64,000 nucleotides of DNA from Pseudomonas fluorescens (GTDB taxonomy: Bacteria; Pseudomonadota; Gammaproteobacteria; Pseudomonadales; Pseudomonadaceae): NCBI RefSeq assembly GCF_001307155.1, contig NZ_CP012830.1:4648501-4712500 (forward strand). Reading direction: 5' to 3'. How positions within the stretch are numbered: position 1 is the stretch's first letter; every line of letters starts with the position of its first letter. The notes under the pieces are model-generated. The model was not told the DNA's origin. It worked only from the letters and a program-made list of their open reading frames with translations, and made no database searches. Shown here piece by piece: positions 9,081 to 17,782 of this stretch. The translations under genes were made by a program, and so were the position numbers.

Positions 9081-9401
9081 ATGAAGCATTTACTGCGGGT
9101 TCTGGCCTTGGGTTGGCTGATGGTGTCGATTCCTGCATGGGCGGAAGGGACCAAAATCGATATCAAGGAGTTCATGTTTGCGCCCAAGGACGTGACGGTA
9201 GCGGTGGGCACCAAAGTGACCTGGGTCAACGACGATCAAACGATCCATACGATTATGGAAACCCACAAGGTGTTCCATTCGCCGGCGCTCGATACAAACG
9301 ACCAGTTTTCCTATCAGTTCAATACGCCGGGGACGTTTGAATACTACTGCACGCTGCACCCGCAGATGATCGGGAAGATCACTGTCAGTGCGGCGAAGTG
9401 A
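9081..9401 (+). CDS. Small periplasmic cupredoxin (type 1 copper protein)
   Basis: A 106-residue protein with a cleavable signal peptide ending near AWA (residue 21) and an amicyanin/plastocyanin-like fold. The type 1 copper ligands are visible: His56 in TIHTIM, Cys90 and His93 in YYCTLHPQM, and Met96. It is probably a soluble electron carrier or copper-binding protein. The GGGAGG ribosome-binding site lies a few bases before the ATG, and the gene is 13 bases after the phosphoesterase gene, so they share a transcript that is probably ECF-dependent. Confidence 0.9.
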   Translation: MKHLLRVLALGWLMVSIPAWAEGTKIDIKEFMFAPKDVTVAVGTKVTWVNDDQTIHTIMETHKVFHSPALDTNDQFSYQFNTPGTFEYYCTLHPQMIGKITVSAAK

Positions 9402-9534
9402 GGGGAGGGGCGTTGTAACGCAGAAAAAATGGGTGACTCCAGGGTTTGATAACGGTCAATCAAGTGAACGCAAAGTCCGAAACAGCAAAGATCTAATGTA
9501 GGAGATCGCAGCACAATCACCAACACGCAGAACC

Positions 9535-9680
9535 TGTGGCGAGGGGGCTTGCCCCCGCTGGGTCGCGAAGCGGCCCTAAAATCGGTGATCGCATTGCATC
9601 AGGAAAAATGCATCCGCCGATTTTATGACGGCTTCGTCCGAACGCGAACCGGCCGGCGGGGGCAAGCCCCCTCGCCACAA
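9535..9680. repeat. REP pair, family A (GTGGCGAGGG type)
   Basis: Two inverted copies of a Pseudomonas REP element. The left arm starts TGTGGCGAGGGGGCTTGCCC and the right arm ends in its complement (GGGGGCAAGCCCCCTCGCCACA). They enclose about 90 bases. The pair lies in the 368-base gap after the cupredoxin gene; nothing else was recognised in that gap. Confidence 0.9.
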
Positions 9681-9769
9681 ATGCCCGCCTGACCAAAGAT
9701 TTACATTAACTGATGGGCATTAACGCGAGCTATGGCTGAACCATCCATTGGATAAACGAACCTGAACAC

Positions 9770-10039
9770 TCAATGGCGAACGCCAGATGCCGAATCATGC
9801 GTGTCGAGGTGTTCCAGCGCCCGGTTGACCATCAACTCGCCCAGCACAGCCAACTGCTGAATCGCCAACGCCACGCTGCGACGCGAGCCTTCGAGTTCAA
9901 AGGCCAGATCGGTGGCCATGGCATTGAGCGAGGCGAGGGTTTCGGAGGTGTGGATCAGCAGGGTTTCGGTGTCGACGTCGGGGGTGAGGGCGAAGATAGA
10001 GCTGACAGGGGTGGGACGATTGGGGGTGATCTTTTTCAT
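9770..10039 (-). CDS. Small Pseudomonas protein of unknown function (DUF6124/DUF3077-like)
   Basis: An 89-residue soluble protein starting MKKITPNRPTP, a start shared by a group of short Pseudomonas proteins often labelled DUF6124 or DUF3077. The central part (FALTPDVDTETLLIHTSETL, then a long amphipathic helix with LEGSRRSVALAIQQLAVLGE) looks helical. A purine-rich stretch (AGGAACAAGCC) precedes the ATG at 10039. No catalytic motif is visible. The family name comes from resemblance and is not certain. Confidence 0.65.
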   Translation of the reverse strand: MKKITPNRPTPVSSIFALTPDVDTETLLIHTSETLASLNAMATDLAFELEGSRRSVALAIQQLAVLGELMVNRALEHLDTHDSASGVRH

Positions 10040-10343
10040 TGGCTTGTTCCTGAAACCAAATCAAGGAAAAGCGCCTGCTTGAATTTAGAGGCGCTCGTGC
10101 ACCTAGATTTTTTTGAAGGGCTTCCACACCCTTGCCACTGATTCTGCAGCGACAGACGAAGGCTATTCGCCTGACCCATTCGACACAAGTTCACCAAAAC
10201 CGCTACAGCGTGCAGGAAATGTCCGAAGCCCGTGTTTCTGCTGATGATCCGGCTATCTCAGTGATTAATTTGTGCCCTGACGGCCTTGCGAGCGGTCTCA
10301 ACGTGATTCGACAAGGTCTGTCGACTGTCGTCTTTGTTTACTG
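10040..10343. other. Intergenic region, no gene supported
   Basis: About 300 bases between the divergent small-protein genes. A 70-codon ORF (10132-10344) has no ribosome-binding site and unconvincing composition. A GAAGGGCTTCCACACCCTT hairpin-like stretch lies near 10114-10132. No REP element or clear promoter was recognised. Confidence 0.45.
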
Positions 10344-10706
10344 ATGGATTTACGGATGAAGCCACTGATGCCCCCTAAGCGCTCTATAAAAAACATACTG
10401 GCCGTAACCGCAATATCCATGTATCTCACTGGCTGTGTCGGGGTAGTGGTATCAATGCCAGAGAAAGAAAAAGAGCGCATCCCCTTGACCTACCAGAAAA
10501 CAGACAGCGACCTGACCACGCGAGAGTGGTGTGGTATCACGCTATGGGCTGTCATTCTCCCCATTCCATTAAAGTTGCCTGTGTGCAAGCTTCACGCTGG
10601 ACAATCCTGGGAGTCTCCATTTTATGCATGTGGCCCTCTTATGGTATTAGGGCCTATCGTTCATGGTTATCAGGGAAATGCACTGTGCGGAGTATTTCCT
10701 CAGTAA
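10344..10706 (+). CDS. Hypothetical small lipoprotein
   Basis: A protein of up to 120 residues with a lipoprotein-type signal: a basic start (KRSIKN), a hydrophobic run and the lipobox YLTGC. The acylated Cys is near residue 31, counted from the ATG at 10344. A second ATG at 10356 is also possible. The mature part contains a hydrophobic WCGITLWAVILPIPLKL stretch, several Cys residues, and a Gly-rich end (GPLMVLGPIVHGYQGNALCG). It may be inserted in or attached to the membrane. I do not recognise the family; a YceK-like small lipoprotein is one possibility. Confidence 0.6.
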   Translation: MDLRMKPLMPPKRSIKNILAVTAISMYLTGCVGVVVSMPEKEKERIPLTYQKTDSDLTTREWCGITLWAVILPIPLKLPVCKLHAGQSWESPFYACGPLMVLGPIVHGYQGNALCGVFPQ

Positions 10707-10886
10707 ATGTTTGAAGGGGCGCCTCAACTGGCTAATCACAGCGCCCTTTGGATGGCTGGCAATATAAGTGGCACCACAAGCGGTTTTCATGCCGTCTAGT
10801 GTGACAACGACTCTTCTTACTGTGCAGGTGTTGCTGCCCTCGGCAACTCTTGGGGCCGGCGTGCGGGGTTCGGTGGGGCCAGCCGC

Positions 10887-12284
10887 TCAGCTCAGCGACG
10901 GCACATTAAGCGCGGCGCAGCACTCCTCAATCGACCTCCGCTGCGTATCGGCATACAACGCCAGTTCATCAATAGTCGACCGCCCCAGCGCTTGTTCAAA
11001 CGCCTGCCGATTCGAATGCTCGCCATAGTGGGTTTGCGCGGCGTCACCCAGGTTCGACTGGAAGATCCCCGCTGCACTGACCGGCAGAAAATCTTCATAC
11101 ACCAGCGGCACTGCACGGATGTACTCGGCGTCGAGCAAGCCACGCAATGACGCGGACCCGAGTTCATCGCTATCAGCCGCCAGGCCTTTTTCGGTGACGA
11201 AGTAGCGGAAGTAGGCCAGACCCTGTTCGCGCATTTCGTTGTAGCTGTCCGGGAAGGCTTTGAAGTGCTGTTCCATCAGGCTGTGGTAGCGCGCCGCGTT
11301 GGCTTCGTTGGGAAAGTCGTTGAGTGCGTCGCGGGCGGCGTTGAGCAAGCGGTCGTAGAGTGCGCGGCCTTCAGGCGTCAGCGCGGCGCCGCGTTGTTCG
11401 ATTTCGCCGAAGCGGGCGCTGTGGCTGCCGAGAGCCTGTTGCTGATCGGTGAACGCAATCGGTTCGTCCAGCGCTTTGAAACTGGTCTGGCGCAGCAGGA
11501 TCGGACACTGGCGGCGTGGTGGGCCTTCGATCACCGCTTTGGGGGTGATGCCGTATTCGGGCATTTTTGCCTGCACGATGTCGATGTCCAGCGTGCGCGG
11601 TGTCAGGTGGTTGATGTGCGGGCCTTTGAAGGCGACGACGTCGGCAATCAACCGATGCTGGGCGCTGAGTTGTTGGTATTGCGCGGCGGTGACGGTGGCG
11701 CGGTGGTGCCAGCGGAAGGTTTCCAGGGCCTGTTCGACGAAGTCCTCGGCTTGTTGCTCGTCGAGTCCGCCGTGTTGTTCGGCCTGCTCGATCAGCTTCA
11801 GCGCCTGCGCGGTGAAGATCGAACGCTTGGCCAGCACCGATTCGGCAAACGCGCGCAGCTCGGGGTTTTCGATCAGTTCCAGGCGCAGCAGCGAGGTGAA
11901 CACCCGGAACGGGCTGACTTGCAACGACGCTTCATGCACGGCGCGGAACGCCGTGGAGTGCACCGGCACTCCGGCCGGCGTCAGGTCGTAATAGCCGACT
12001 GGCTGCATGCCCATCACCGCGAACAAGCGGCAGAGCGTCGCCAGCTCTTGCGCGGTGCCGACGCGGATCGCCCCGTGGCGTTCCAGGTCCAGGCGCTCGA
12101 TTTCGCCTGTGCTGCGTAACTGTCGGGCAATCGCCGGATCGCTGTCGAGCACCTGGACGTTGGTCTGCGCCACCAGTTCCATCAAGGCGCCGTACAGCGG
12201 CACTTCTTCGCGGTACATGTCTGACATCGCTCGCGAGAAGCGTTGGCGGATCAGGTCTGGGCTGACGACGTTGTGGTTGCTCAT
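10887..12284 (-). CDS. hglS: 2-oxoadipate dioxygenase/decarboxylase (YdcJ/HglS family, DUF1338)
   Basis: A 465-residue protein. The family converts 2-oxoadipate to D-2-hydroxyglutarate with O2 and Fe(II), a step of lysine catabolism shown for the Pseudomonas putida enzyme. The metal-ligand residues I recall for that enzyme fall at the same numbers here: His70 (ERHGAIRVGT), His226 (KGPHINHL) and Glu294 (SARFGE). The nearby Arg74 is also kept. The ATG at 12284 was chosen because the upstream extension contains no recognisable domain and crosses the intergenic gap to glcF. It lies downstream of glcDEF in the same direction, 110 bases after glcF. Confidence 0.9.
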   Translation of the reverse strand: MSNHNVVSPDLIRQRFSRAMSDMYREEVPLYGALMELVAQTNVQVLDSDPAIARQLRSTGEIERLDLERHGAIRVGTAQELATLCRLFAVMGMQPVGYYDLTPAGVPVHSTAFRAVHEASLQVSPFRVFTSLLRLELIENPELRAFAESVLAKRSIFTAQALKLIEQAEQHGGLDEQQAEDFVEQALETFRWHHRATVTAAQYQQLSAQHRLIADVVAFKGPHINHLTPRTLDIDIVQAKMPEYGITPKAVIEGPPRRQCPILLRQTSFKALDEPIAFTDQQQALGSHSARFGEIEQRGAALTPEGRALYDRLLNAARDALNDFPNEANAARYHSLMEQHFKAFPDSYNEMREQGLAYFRYFVTEKGLAADSDELGSASLRGLLDAEYIRAVPLVYEDFLPVSAAGIFQSNLGDAAQTHYGEHSNRQAFEQALGRSTIDELALYADTQRRSIEECCAALNVPSLS

Positions 12285-12394
12285 AAACACGAATCCCGGC
12301 GCAGTGACAGTGGAGTAGGCCGATTCTGTTCGGCACAGGCGACGCTGACAAACGAAGTTTCTTCTGAACTTCATTCTGCAAATGACTGCTGCGA

Positions 12395-13612
12395 TCAACG
12401 CAATATCTGATCCACCAGCTCGATCCAGTGCCGGACTGGTGTCCGTCCGACGCTGGCGAGGTGGCTCTGGCAACCGATGTTGGCGGTGACGATCAGCTCC
12501 GGCCGGCCGCTTTCCAGAGCGTTGAGCCTGTTGTCGCGCAGTTGCCGGGCGAGCACCGGTTGGGTCAATGAGTACGTCCCGGCCGAGCCACAGCACAAGT
12601 GACTGTCAGGCACGCTGGTGAGGTTGAAGCCGAGGCGGGTCAGTAGTTCTTCGACTGCACCGCCGAGTTTTAGCGCGTGCTGCAAGGTGCACGGGCAGTG
12701 GAAGGCAATTCGTCGTTCGGTGGCTGCGCACACTCGCTCCAAGGGTTCGTTGCGCAGGATCTCCACCAGGTCTTTGCTCATCTCGCTGACCCGTTTGGCT
12801 TTAGCCGCGTAGGCCGGATCGGTCTTGAGCAAATGCCCGTAATCCTTGATGAACGCACCGCAGCCGCTGGCGGTTTGCACGATGGCTTCGGCGCCGTTTT
12901 CCAGCGCGGGCCACCAGGCGTCGATGTTCTGGCGGGCGCGATTGAGCCCCTGTTCCTGAGCGTCGAGGTGATAGTCCAACGCCCCGCAGCATCCGACCTG
13001 GCTAACGGTACTGACGCTGATCCCCAGTCGATCCAGCACCCGCGCCGCGGCGGCATTGGTGTTCGGTGACAAACCCGGTTGCACACAGCCTTCGAGCATC
13101 AGCACTTTTCGCGCATGCACCGTGGTTGGCCAATTTCCCGCTGGCGGCACGTCGCGTGGCAGTTTGGCTTCGAGGTCGCGCGGCATCAGCGGTCGGAAAG
13201 TTGCACCGATTTGCAACAAGGCCTTGAACAGTCCGGGGTTCGGCGCCATCGCCCGTAAACCCTGACGCAATACGCGCTGGGCAGCCGAGCGCGGCACCGC
13301 CTGATCGACCACGGCGCGACCGATGTCCAGCAAGTTGTGATAATCGACTCCGGACGGGCAGGTGGTTTCGCAAGCGCGGCACGACAGGCAACGGTCCAGG
13401 TGCAATTGGGTCTGGGCGGTGGCGGGGTGACCTTCGAGCACTTGCTTGATCAGGTAGATGCGCCCTCGTGGGCCGTCCAGTTCATCGCCGAGCAACTGAT
13501 AGGTCGGACACGTGGCGTTGCAGAACCCGCAGTGCACGCAGGTGCGCAGAATGCTTTCGGCCTCTGCCGCGCGGGGCAGGCGTTTGGCCTGTTCGCTGAG
13601 GGTGGTCTGCAT
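12395..13612 (-). CDS. glcF: Glycolate oxidase iron-sulfur subunit GlcF
   Basis: A 405-residue subunit. Two 4Fe-4S motifs lie near the N-terminus (CVHCGFCNATCP at about residues 26-37 and CLSCRACETTCP near 75-86). Two CCG-type domains follow (GCCGALDYHL and CCGSAGTYS), as in GlcF and other heterodisulfide-reductase-like subunits. It passes electrons from the flavin subunits GlcD/GlcE to the respiratory chain during oxidation of glycolate to glyoxylate. Only 3 bases separate its ATG from the glcE stop. Confidence 0.95.
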   Translation of the reverse strand: MQTTLSEQAKRLPRAAEAESILRTCVHCGFCNATCPTYQLLGDELDGPRGRIYLIKQVLEGHPATAQTQLHLDRCLSCRACETTCPSGVDYHNLLDIGRAVVDQAVPRSAAQRVLRQGLRAMAPNPGLFKALLQIGATFRPLMPRDLEAKLPRDVPPAGNWPTTVHARKVLMLEGCVQPGLSPNTNAAAARVLDRLGISVSTVSQVGCCGALDYHLDAQEQGLNRARQNIDAWWPALENGAEAIVQTASGCGAFIKDYGHLLKTDPAYAAKAKRVSEMSKDLVEILRNEPLERVCAATERRIAFHCPCTLQHALKLGGAVEELLTRLGFNLTSVPDSHLCCGSAGTYSLTQPVLARQLRDNRLNALESGRPELIVTANIGCQSHLASVGRTPVRHWIELVDQILR

Positions 13613-13615
13613 GCT

Positions 13616-14674
13616 TCAGAACTCCGCGTACATCCGGCCAGGGTTGAACAACCCCTGAGGGTCGAGTTGGGCCTTGAGCTGTTGGTGATAGCGCAACAGC
13701 GCTGGCGCCAACGGCTGGAACGGCGTGTCGCTGACGCCGTGGCTGTAGCACGTCGCATGGCCGCCCAGGTCCGCGGCCAGCGACTGAATGTTCGGCGCCT
13801 CGGATTTCAACCAGCGTTGCGCGCCGGCCCAGTCGATCAGCTGTTCGCCGGGCAGTGTCAGCGGGCCGATGTTGTTCGGCAATGACAGACGCCACAACGG
13901 CAGCCCTTCATCGAAAAATGTCAGCTGTTGTTCATTCAACGCCTCCCAGAATTGAGCGTCCAGCACCTCGCCACCGAGTCGCTGATGGGCGGCGCTGACC
14001 GAACCTTCGCCACCCTCAAGCCGCAGGTGCAATTGCCGGCCGTCATGGCACGCCGCGCTGATGGGCAGCGGTTGCTGGCCCCACTCGGCGAGTTTGCTCA
14101 AGGCGTGGGCGCTGTCGAGTTCCAGGCTGATGCTCAGGCACTGGCGCGGTTTGGGCAGGACCTTGAGCGAGACTTCGGTGATCACGCCGAGGCAACCGAA
14201 GCTGCCGGTCAACAACCGCGACAGATCATAACCGGCGACGTTTTTCATCACCTCGCCGCCAAACCGCAGCTGTTTACCGTTGCCGGTGATCAGCCGGGTG
14301 CCGAGCACAAAGTCACGCGCCGAACCGGCCCACGGGCGACGCGGGCCTGATAGCCCCGCGGCGATCATGCCGCCGACCGTGGCGTCTTCACCGAAGGAGG
14401 GCGGTTCACAAGGGAGCATTTGACCGGCCGCATCCAGCGCCGCCAGCAATTCCCTCAGCGGTGTACCGCAGCGAGCGGTGATCACCAGTTCGGTCGGGTC
14501 ATAGCTGACGATGCCGCGATGGACGCGGGTGTCGAGCACCTCGCCAGCCACCTCACGACCGAGGAAGGCCTTGCTGCTGGCGCCTTGAATGCGCAGCGGC
14601 GTGGCGTTCTCCCGGGCCTGGTTGATCTGCTCCAGTAATTCCGCGCTGGCGTCCCGGTCCTGTTCGGTGCGCAT
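13616..14674 (-). CDS. glcE: Glycolate oxidase FAD-binding subunit GlcE
   Basis: A 352-residue FAD-binding type 4 (PCMH) protein, shorter than GlcD, as expected for GlcE. The FAD-binding core is visible: IQGASSKAFLG, then YDPTELVITARCGTPLREL, PSFGEDATVGGMIAAGLSGP and MKNVAGYDLSRLLTGSFG. The ATG at 14672-14674 overlaps the last base of the glcD stop codon (TGATG arrangement), so the start is well supported. It forms the oxidase complex with GlcD and GlcF. Confidence 0.93.
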   Translation of the reverse strand: MRTEQDRDASAELLEQINQARENATPLRIQGASSKAFLGREVAGEVLDTRVHRGIVSYDPTELVITARCGTPLRELLAALDAAGQMLPCEPPSFGEDATVGGMIAAGLSGPRRPWAGSARDFVLGTRLITGNGKQLRFGGEVMKNVAGYDLSRLLTGSFGCLGVITEVSLKVLPKPRQCLSISLELDSAHALSKLAEWGQQPLPISAACHDGRQLHLRLEGGEGSVSAAHQRLGGEVLDAQFWEALNEQQLTFFDEGLPLWRLSLPNNIGPLTLPGEQLIDWAGAQRWLKSEAPNIQSLAADLGGHATCYSHGVSDTPFQPLAPALLRYHQQLKAQLDPQGLFNPGRMYAEF

Positions 14675-16173
14675 CAGAAACGCTCCAGGTCGGGGAAGGG
14701 CAGTTGCCCGCCGTGGACATGCATCGCACCAAACTCGGCGCAGCGGTGCAGGGTGGGAATGTTCTTGCCGGGATTGAGCAGGCCTTTGGCGTCGAAGGCG
14801 ATTTTGATTGCGTGAAACACTGTCAGCTCGTCGCTGTTGAACTGCGCGCACATCTGATTGATTTTCTCGCGGCCGACACCGTGCTCGCCGGTGATGCTGC
14901 CGCCAACCTTGACGCAGAGTTCGAGGATTTTCCCGCCGAGGGCTTCGGTGCGTTCCAGCTCGCCGGGCTGGTTGGCGTCGAACAGGATCAGCGGGTGCAT
15001 GTTGCCGTCGCCGGCGTGAAACACGTTGGCGACTCGCAAGCCGTACTCACTGGCGAGTTCGGCAATCCCCTTGAGCACCCGAGGCAGCTCGCGTCGCGGG
15101 ATGGTGCCGTCCATACAGTAGTAATCCGGCGACAAGCGCCCGATTGCCGGGAACGCCGCTTTGCGTCCGGCCCAGAATTTCACCCGTTCCGCCTCGTCGC
15201 GGGCCTGGCGCACTTCACTGGCGCCGGCCCGTTCCAGCACGGCGCGAACCCGCAGGCAATCATCGCGTACATCGGCTTCGACGCCGTCGAGTTCACACAG
15301 CAGAATCGCTTCGGCGTCCACCGGGTAACCGGCGTGAACGAAGTCTTCGGCGGCGCGCAAGGCCAGGTTGTCCATCATCTCCAGGCCTGCGGGAATGATC
15401 CCGGCAGCGATGATCTCGGCCACGGCGCCTCCGGCTTTTTCCACGGAGTCGAAACTCGCCAGCAGCACCTTGGCCGCCTGTGGTTTGGGCAGCAGTTTGA
15501 CCGTGACTTCAGTGATGATGCCCAGCAATCCCTCGGAGCCGTTGAACAGCGCCAACAGGTCGAGCCCCGCGGAGTCCAGTGCGTCCGAGCCTAAGGTCAG
15601 GTGTTCGCCTTCAATCGTCAGCACTTCCAGTTTCAGCACATTGTGGACGGTCAGGCCGTATTTCAGGCAGTGCACGCCACCGGCGTTTTCCGCGACATTG
15701 CCGCCAATCGAGCAGGCGATTTGCGAGGACGGGTCCGGCGCGTAATACAGGCCAAGCGGTGCGACGGCCTGGGAAATCGCTAGATTGCGCACTCCCGGCT
15801 GAACCCGTGCGGTGCGAGCGGCGGGGTCGATGTGGAGGATCTGGTTGAAGCGCGCCATCACCAGCAGCACGCCTTTTTCCAACGGCAGCGCACCTCCGGA
15901 CAACCCGGTGCCGGCACCACGCGCCACCACGGGCACCCGATGGGCATGGCAGAGTTTGAGCACGGCTTGAACCTGCTCGACATAACGTGGCAGTAGCACC
16001 AGCATTGGCGTGGTTCGATAGGCCGAGAGCCCGTCGCACTCATAGGGTTTGAGTTCTTCTTCGCGGTAGAGAATGTCCAGCTCCGGCAGCTGCTCGCGCA
16101 AGGCGTTGAGCAAGGCATCCTTGTCGACCGGAGGCAGGGCACCGTCAATGCGTTCGTCGTAGAGAATGTTCAT
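14674..16173 (-). CDS. glcD: Glycolate oxidase catalytic subunit GlcD
   Basis: A 499-residue flavoprotein of the FAD-linked oxidase C family, the same size as E. coli GlcD. The FAD-binding segment includes RGAGTGLSGGALP, PGVRNLAISQ, PDPSSQIACSIGGNVAENAG and FNGSEGLLGIITE. The C-terminal domain contains VFHAGDGNMHPLILFD and GSITGEHGVGREK, typical of D-2-hydroxyacid oxidases. It oxidises glycolate (and often other short 2-hydroxyacids). It is the first gene of glcDEF; no glcC regulator lies beside it in this window. Confidence 0.95.
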   Translation of the reverse strand: MNILYDERIDGALPPVDKDALLNALREQLPELDILYREEELKPYECDGLSAYRTTPMLVLLPRYVEQVQAVLKLCHAHRVPVVARGAGTGLSGGALPLEKGVLLVMARFNQILHIDPAARTARVQPGVRNLAISQAVAPLGLYYAPDPSSQIACSIGGNVAENAGGVHCLKYGLTVHNVLKLEVLTIEGEHLTLGSDALDSAGLDLLALFNGSEGLLGIITEVTVKLLPKPQAAKVLLASFDSVEKAGGAVAEIIAAGIIPAGLEMMDNLALRAAEDFVHAGYPVDAEAILLCELDGVEADVRDDCLRVRAVLERAGASEVRQARDEAERVKFWAGRKAAFPAIGRLSPDYYCMDGTIPRRELPRVLKGIAELASEYGLRVANVFHAGDGNMHPLILFDANQPGELERTEALGGKILELCVKVGGSITGEHGVGREKINQMCAQFNSDELTVFHAIKIAFDAKGLLNPGKNIPTLHRCAEFGAMHVHGGQLPFPDLERF

Positions 16174-16188
16174 CAGATGACAAGCCTC

Positions 16189-16347
16189 GTAGCAGCTGCC
16201 GAAGGCTGCGTTCGGCTCGGGCTGCGTTCAGACGTAGCAGTCGCAAAATGGTGGACTCGATTGTGTCAGGCATACCAAGTCACTCCTGTTCACGACTGCT
16301 ACGCCCGAGCGCGGACCGAGCCGAACGCAGCCTTCGGCAGCTGCTAC
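16189..16347. repeat. REP-like pair, family C (GTAGCAGCTGCCGAAGGCTG type)
   Basis: An inverted pair. The left arm starts GTAGCAGCTGCCGAAGGCTG and the right arm ends in its complement. A second inner inverted segment contains CTGCGTTC/GACTGCTACG-like motifs. The pair sits upstream of glcD and is related to the copy at 58076-58206. The rest of the 362-base gap (16348-16535) should hold the promoter of the cyclase gene, but no clear boxes were identified. Confidence 0.85.
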
Positions 16348-16535
16348 AGAGGTGTGTTCAAGCCCGGGTTCTTTGTCATTTATAGTCAAAATTTCGACAA
16401 TGGGCCTGCCGGCAGGGCTATTTCTGGCCGCCAAGCGGTGATGGCTATTTGATTGCGCCCTGATAGACTTCCAGACATCCCTGTCTGAGTTACTCGTAGT
16501 TTCAGGTCAGTAGTGAAGAGGAGCTTTGTCCCCTT

Positions 16536-17609
16536 ATGCACCATAACGGAGGAAAGGGACTTTCACTGGCACGGAGGCTTTACACATCGCGAATCCTGGG
16601 AATGGTCCTGGGCCTGCTCTGCGTGGGCGCGGCGATCATTCCACTCAAACCGCCGCATTGGCTGCTGGCGCTGATGCTGTTCAACGGCCTTATCTGGCCG
16701 CACCTGGCCTATCAATGGGCGCGCCGCTCGCCTATGCCTTATCACGCCGAACACCGCAATATTCTGATCGACGCGTTCATGGGCGGATTCTGGGTCGCTG
16801 CCATCCAGTTCAATCCCTTGCCCAGCACTGCCACGTTGTCAATGATGGCGATGAACAACGTCGCCATTGGAGGCCTGCGTTTTCTGCTTGTCGGCACGGT
16901 GGCTCAGTTGCTGGGCATGGGTGTCGGGCTGCTGATCTTCTTTCCGGTGATCATCGCGCAAACCAGCCCTGTTCAGTTGTATGCCTGTTTGCCGTTGCTG
17001 ACGTTTTACCCCTTGGTGTTGGGCTGGATCTGCTTTCGTCAGGCCCACACGTTGGGCAAGCACAAACGCGAACTGTTGGCCCTGAGTCGCACCGACAGCC
17101 TCACCGGGCTGTTGAACCACGGCGCCTGGAAAGATGCGCTGGAGGTCGAGTTCCAGCGTTGTCAGCGCCAGCAGCGGGGCGGTGCGATTGCCTTGATCGA
17201 CATTGACCACTTCAAAACCATCAACGACACCTACGGCCATGTGGCTGGCGATATCGTGTTGCGTCAGTTGAGCAAAATCCTCAAGCAAAACCTGCGCGCC
17301 AGCGATGTGGCCGGGCGTTATGGCGGCGACGAGTTTTGCGTGATCCTGCCCGACGTGCCACTGGCCCACGCCGCCCAGGCGATGGACGCCTTGCGCGATC
17401 GGTTTTCGGGGGTGGGTTACGAGCAGAATCCGGCGTTGAAAGTCAGCCTGAGCATCGGCCTGGCTGCGTTCGACCCGATGCACACTGAAGCCCTGCAATG
17501 GCTCAACGATGCCGATGAGGCGCTGTATGCGGCCAAGACCACCGGGCGTAACCGGGTGATTTGTCATGCCGATGGGCTGGTGCAGCGGGTGGCGATGGGG
17601 TTGGTTTGA
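16536..17609 (+). CDS. MASE2-GGDEF diguanylate cyclase
   Basis: A 357-residue membrane protein. The N-terminal part (about 1-175) is a multi-helix MASE2-like sensor membrane domain, as in AdrA-type cyclases. The C-terminal GGDEF domain starts near SRTDSLTGLLNHG. The active-site motif GGDEF is intact at residues 263-267, and an RxxD inhibitory site (RASD, 254-257) sits at the expected 5-residue spacing. It should make c-di-GMP from GTP and be product-inhibited. A monocistronic gene followed by a REP pair. An upstream GAAGAGGAG stretch serves as ribosome-binding region. Confidence 0.92.
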   Translation: MHHNGGKGLSLARRLYTSRILGMVLGLLCVGAAIIPLKPPHWLLALMLFNGLIWPHLAYQWARRSPMPYHAEHRNILIDAFMGGFWVAAIQFNPLPSTATLSMMAMNNVAIGGLRFLLVGTVAQLLGMGVGLLIFFPVIIAQTSPVQLYACLPLLTFYPLVLGWICFRQAHTLGKHKRELLALSRTDSLTGLLNHGAWKDALEVEFQRCQRQQRGGAIALIDIDHFKTINDTYGHVAGDIVLRQLSKILKQNLRASDVAGRYGGDEFCVILPDVPLAHAAQAMDALRDRFSGVGYEQNPALKVSLSIGLAAFDPMHTEALQWLNDADEALYAAKTTGRNRVICHADGLVQRVAMGLV

Positions 17610-17637
17610 GGTTTAGCGGTGTTGCAGATGTCGTCTT

Positions 17638-17721
17638 CGCGGGCAAGCCTTGCTCCTACGGTTCGGGGGCGGCGGATATTGATGATTGATGCAGATTGTG
17701 TAGGAGCAAGGCTTGCCCGCG
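17638..17721. repeat. REP pair, family B (GTAGGAGCAAGGCTTGCCCG type)
   Basis: Inverted arms at 17638-17659 (CGCGGGCAAGCCTTGCTCC start) and 17700-17721 (GTAGGAGCAAGGCTTGCCCG) flank about 40 bases. It lies between the ends of the cyclase gene and the convergent GST gene and could act as a bidirectional terminator. Confidence 0.9.
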
Positions 17722-17782
17722 ATGGCGGTCTCACGGATGCCATTATTGGCGAGCCAGGCGCCTACACGTCAGGTGGAGGTCT

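Noticed and set aside
9535..9680. REP pairs as possible CRISPR repeats
   Set aside because: Copies are inverted pairs scattered over the window, not direct repeats with regular spacers, and no cas genes are present.
10132..10344. Plus-strand ORF of 70 codons before the lipoprotein gene
   Set aside because: No ribosome-binding site, no known family, atypical composition.
11265..12119. Plus-strand ORF (284 codons) opposite hglS
   Set aside because: Antisense shadow; hglS keeps all metal ligands in the other strand.
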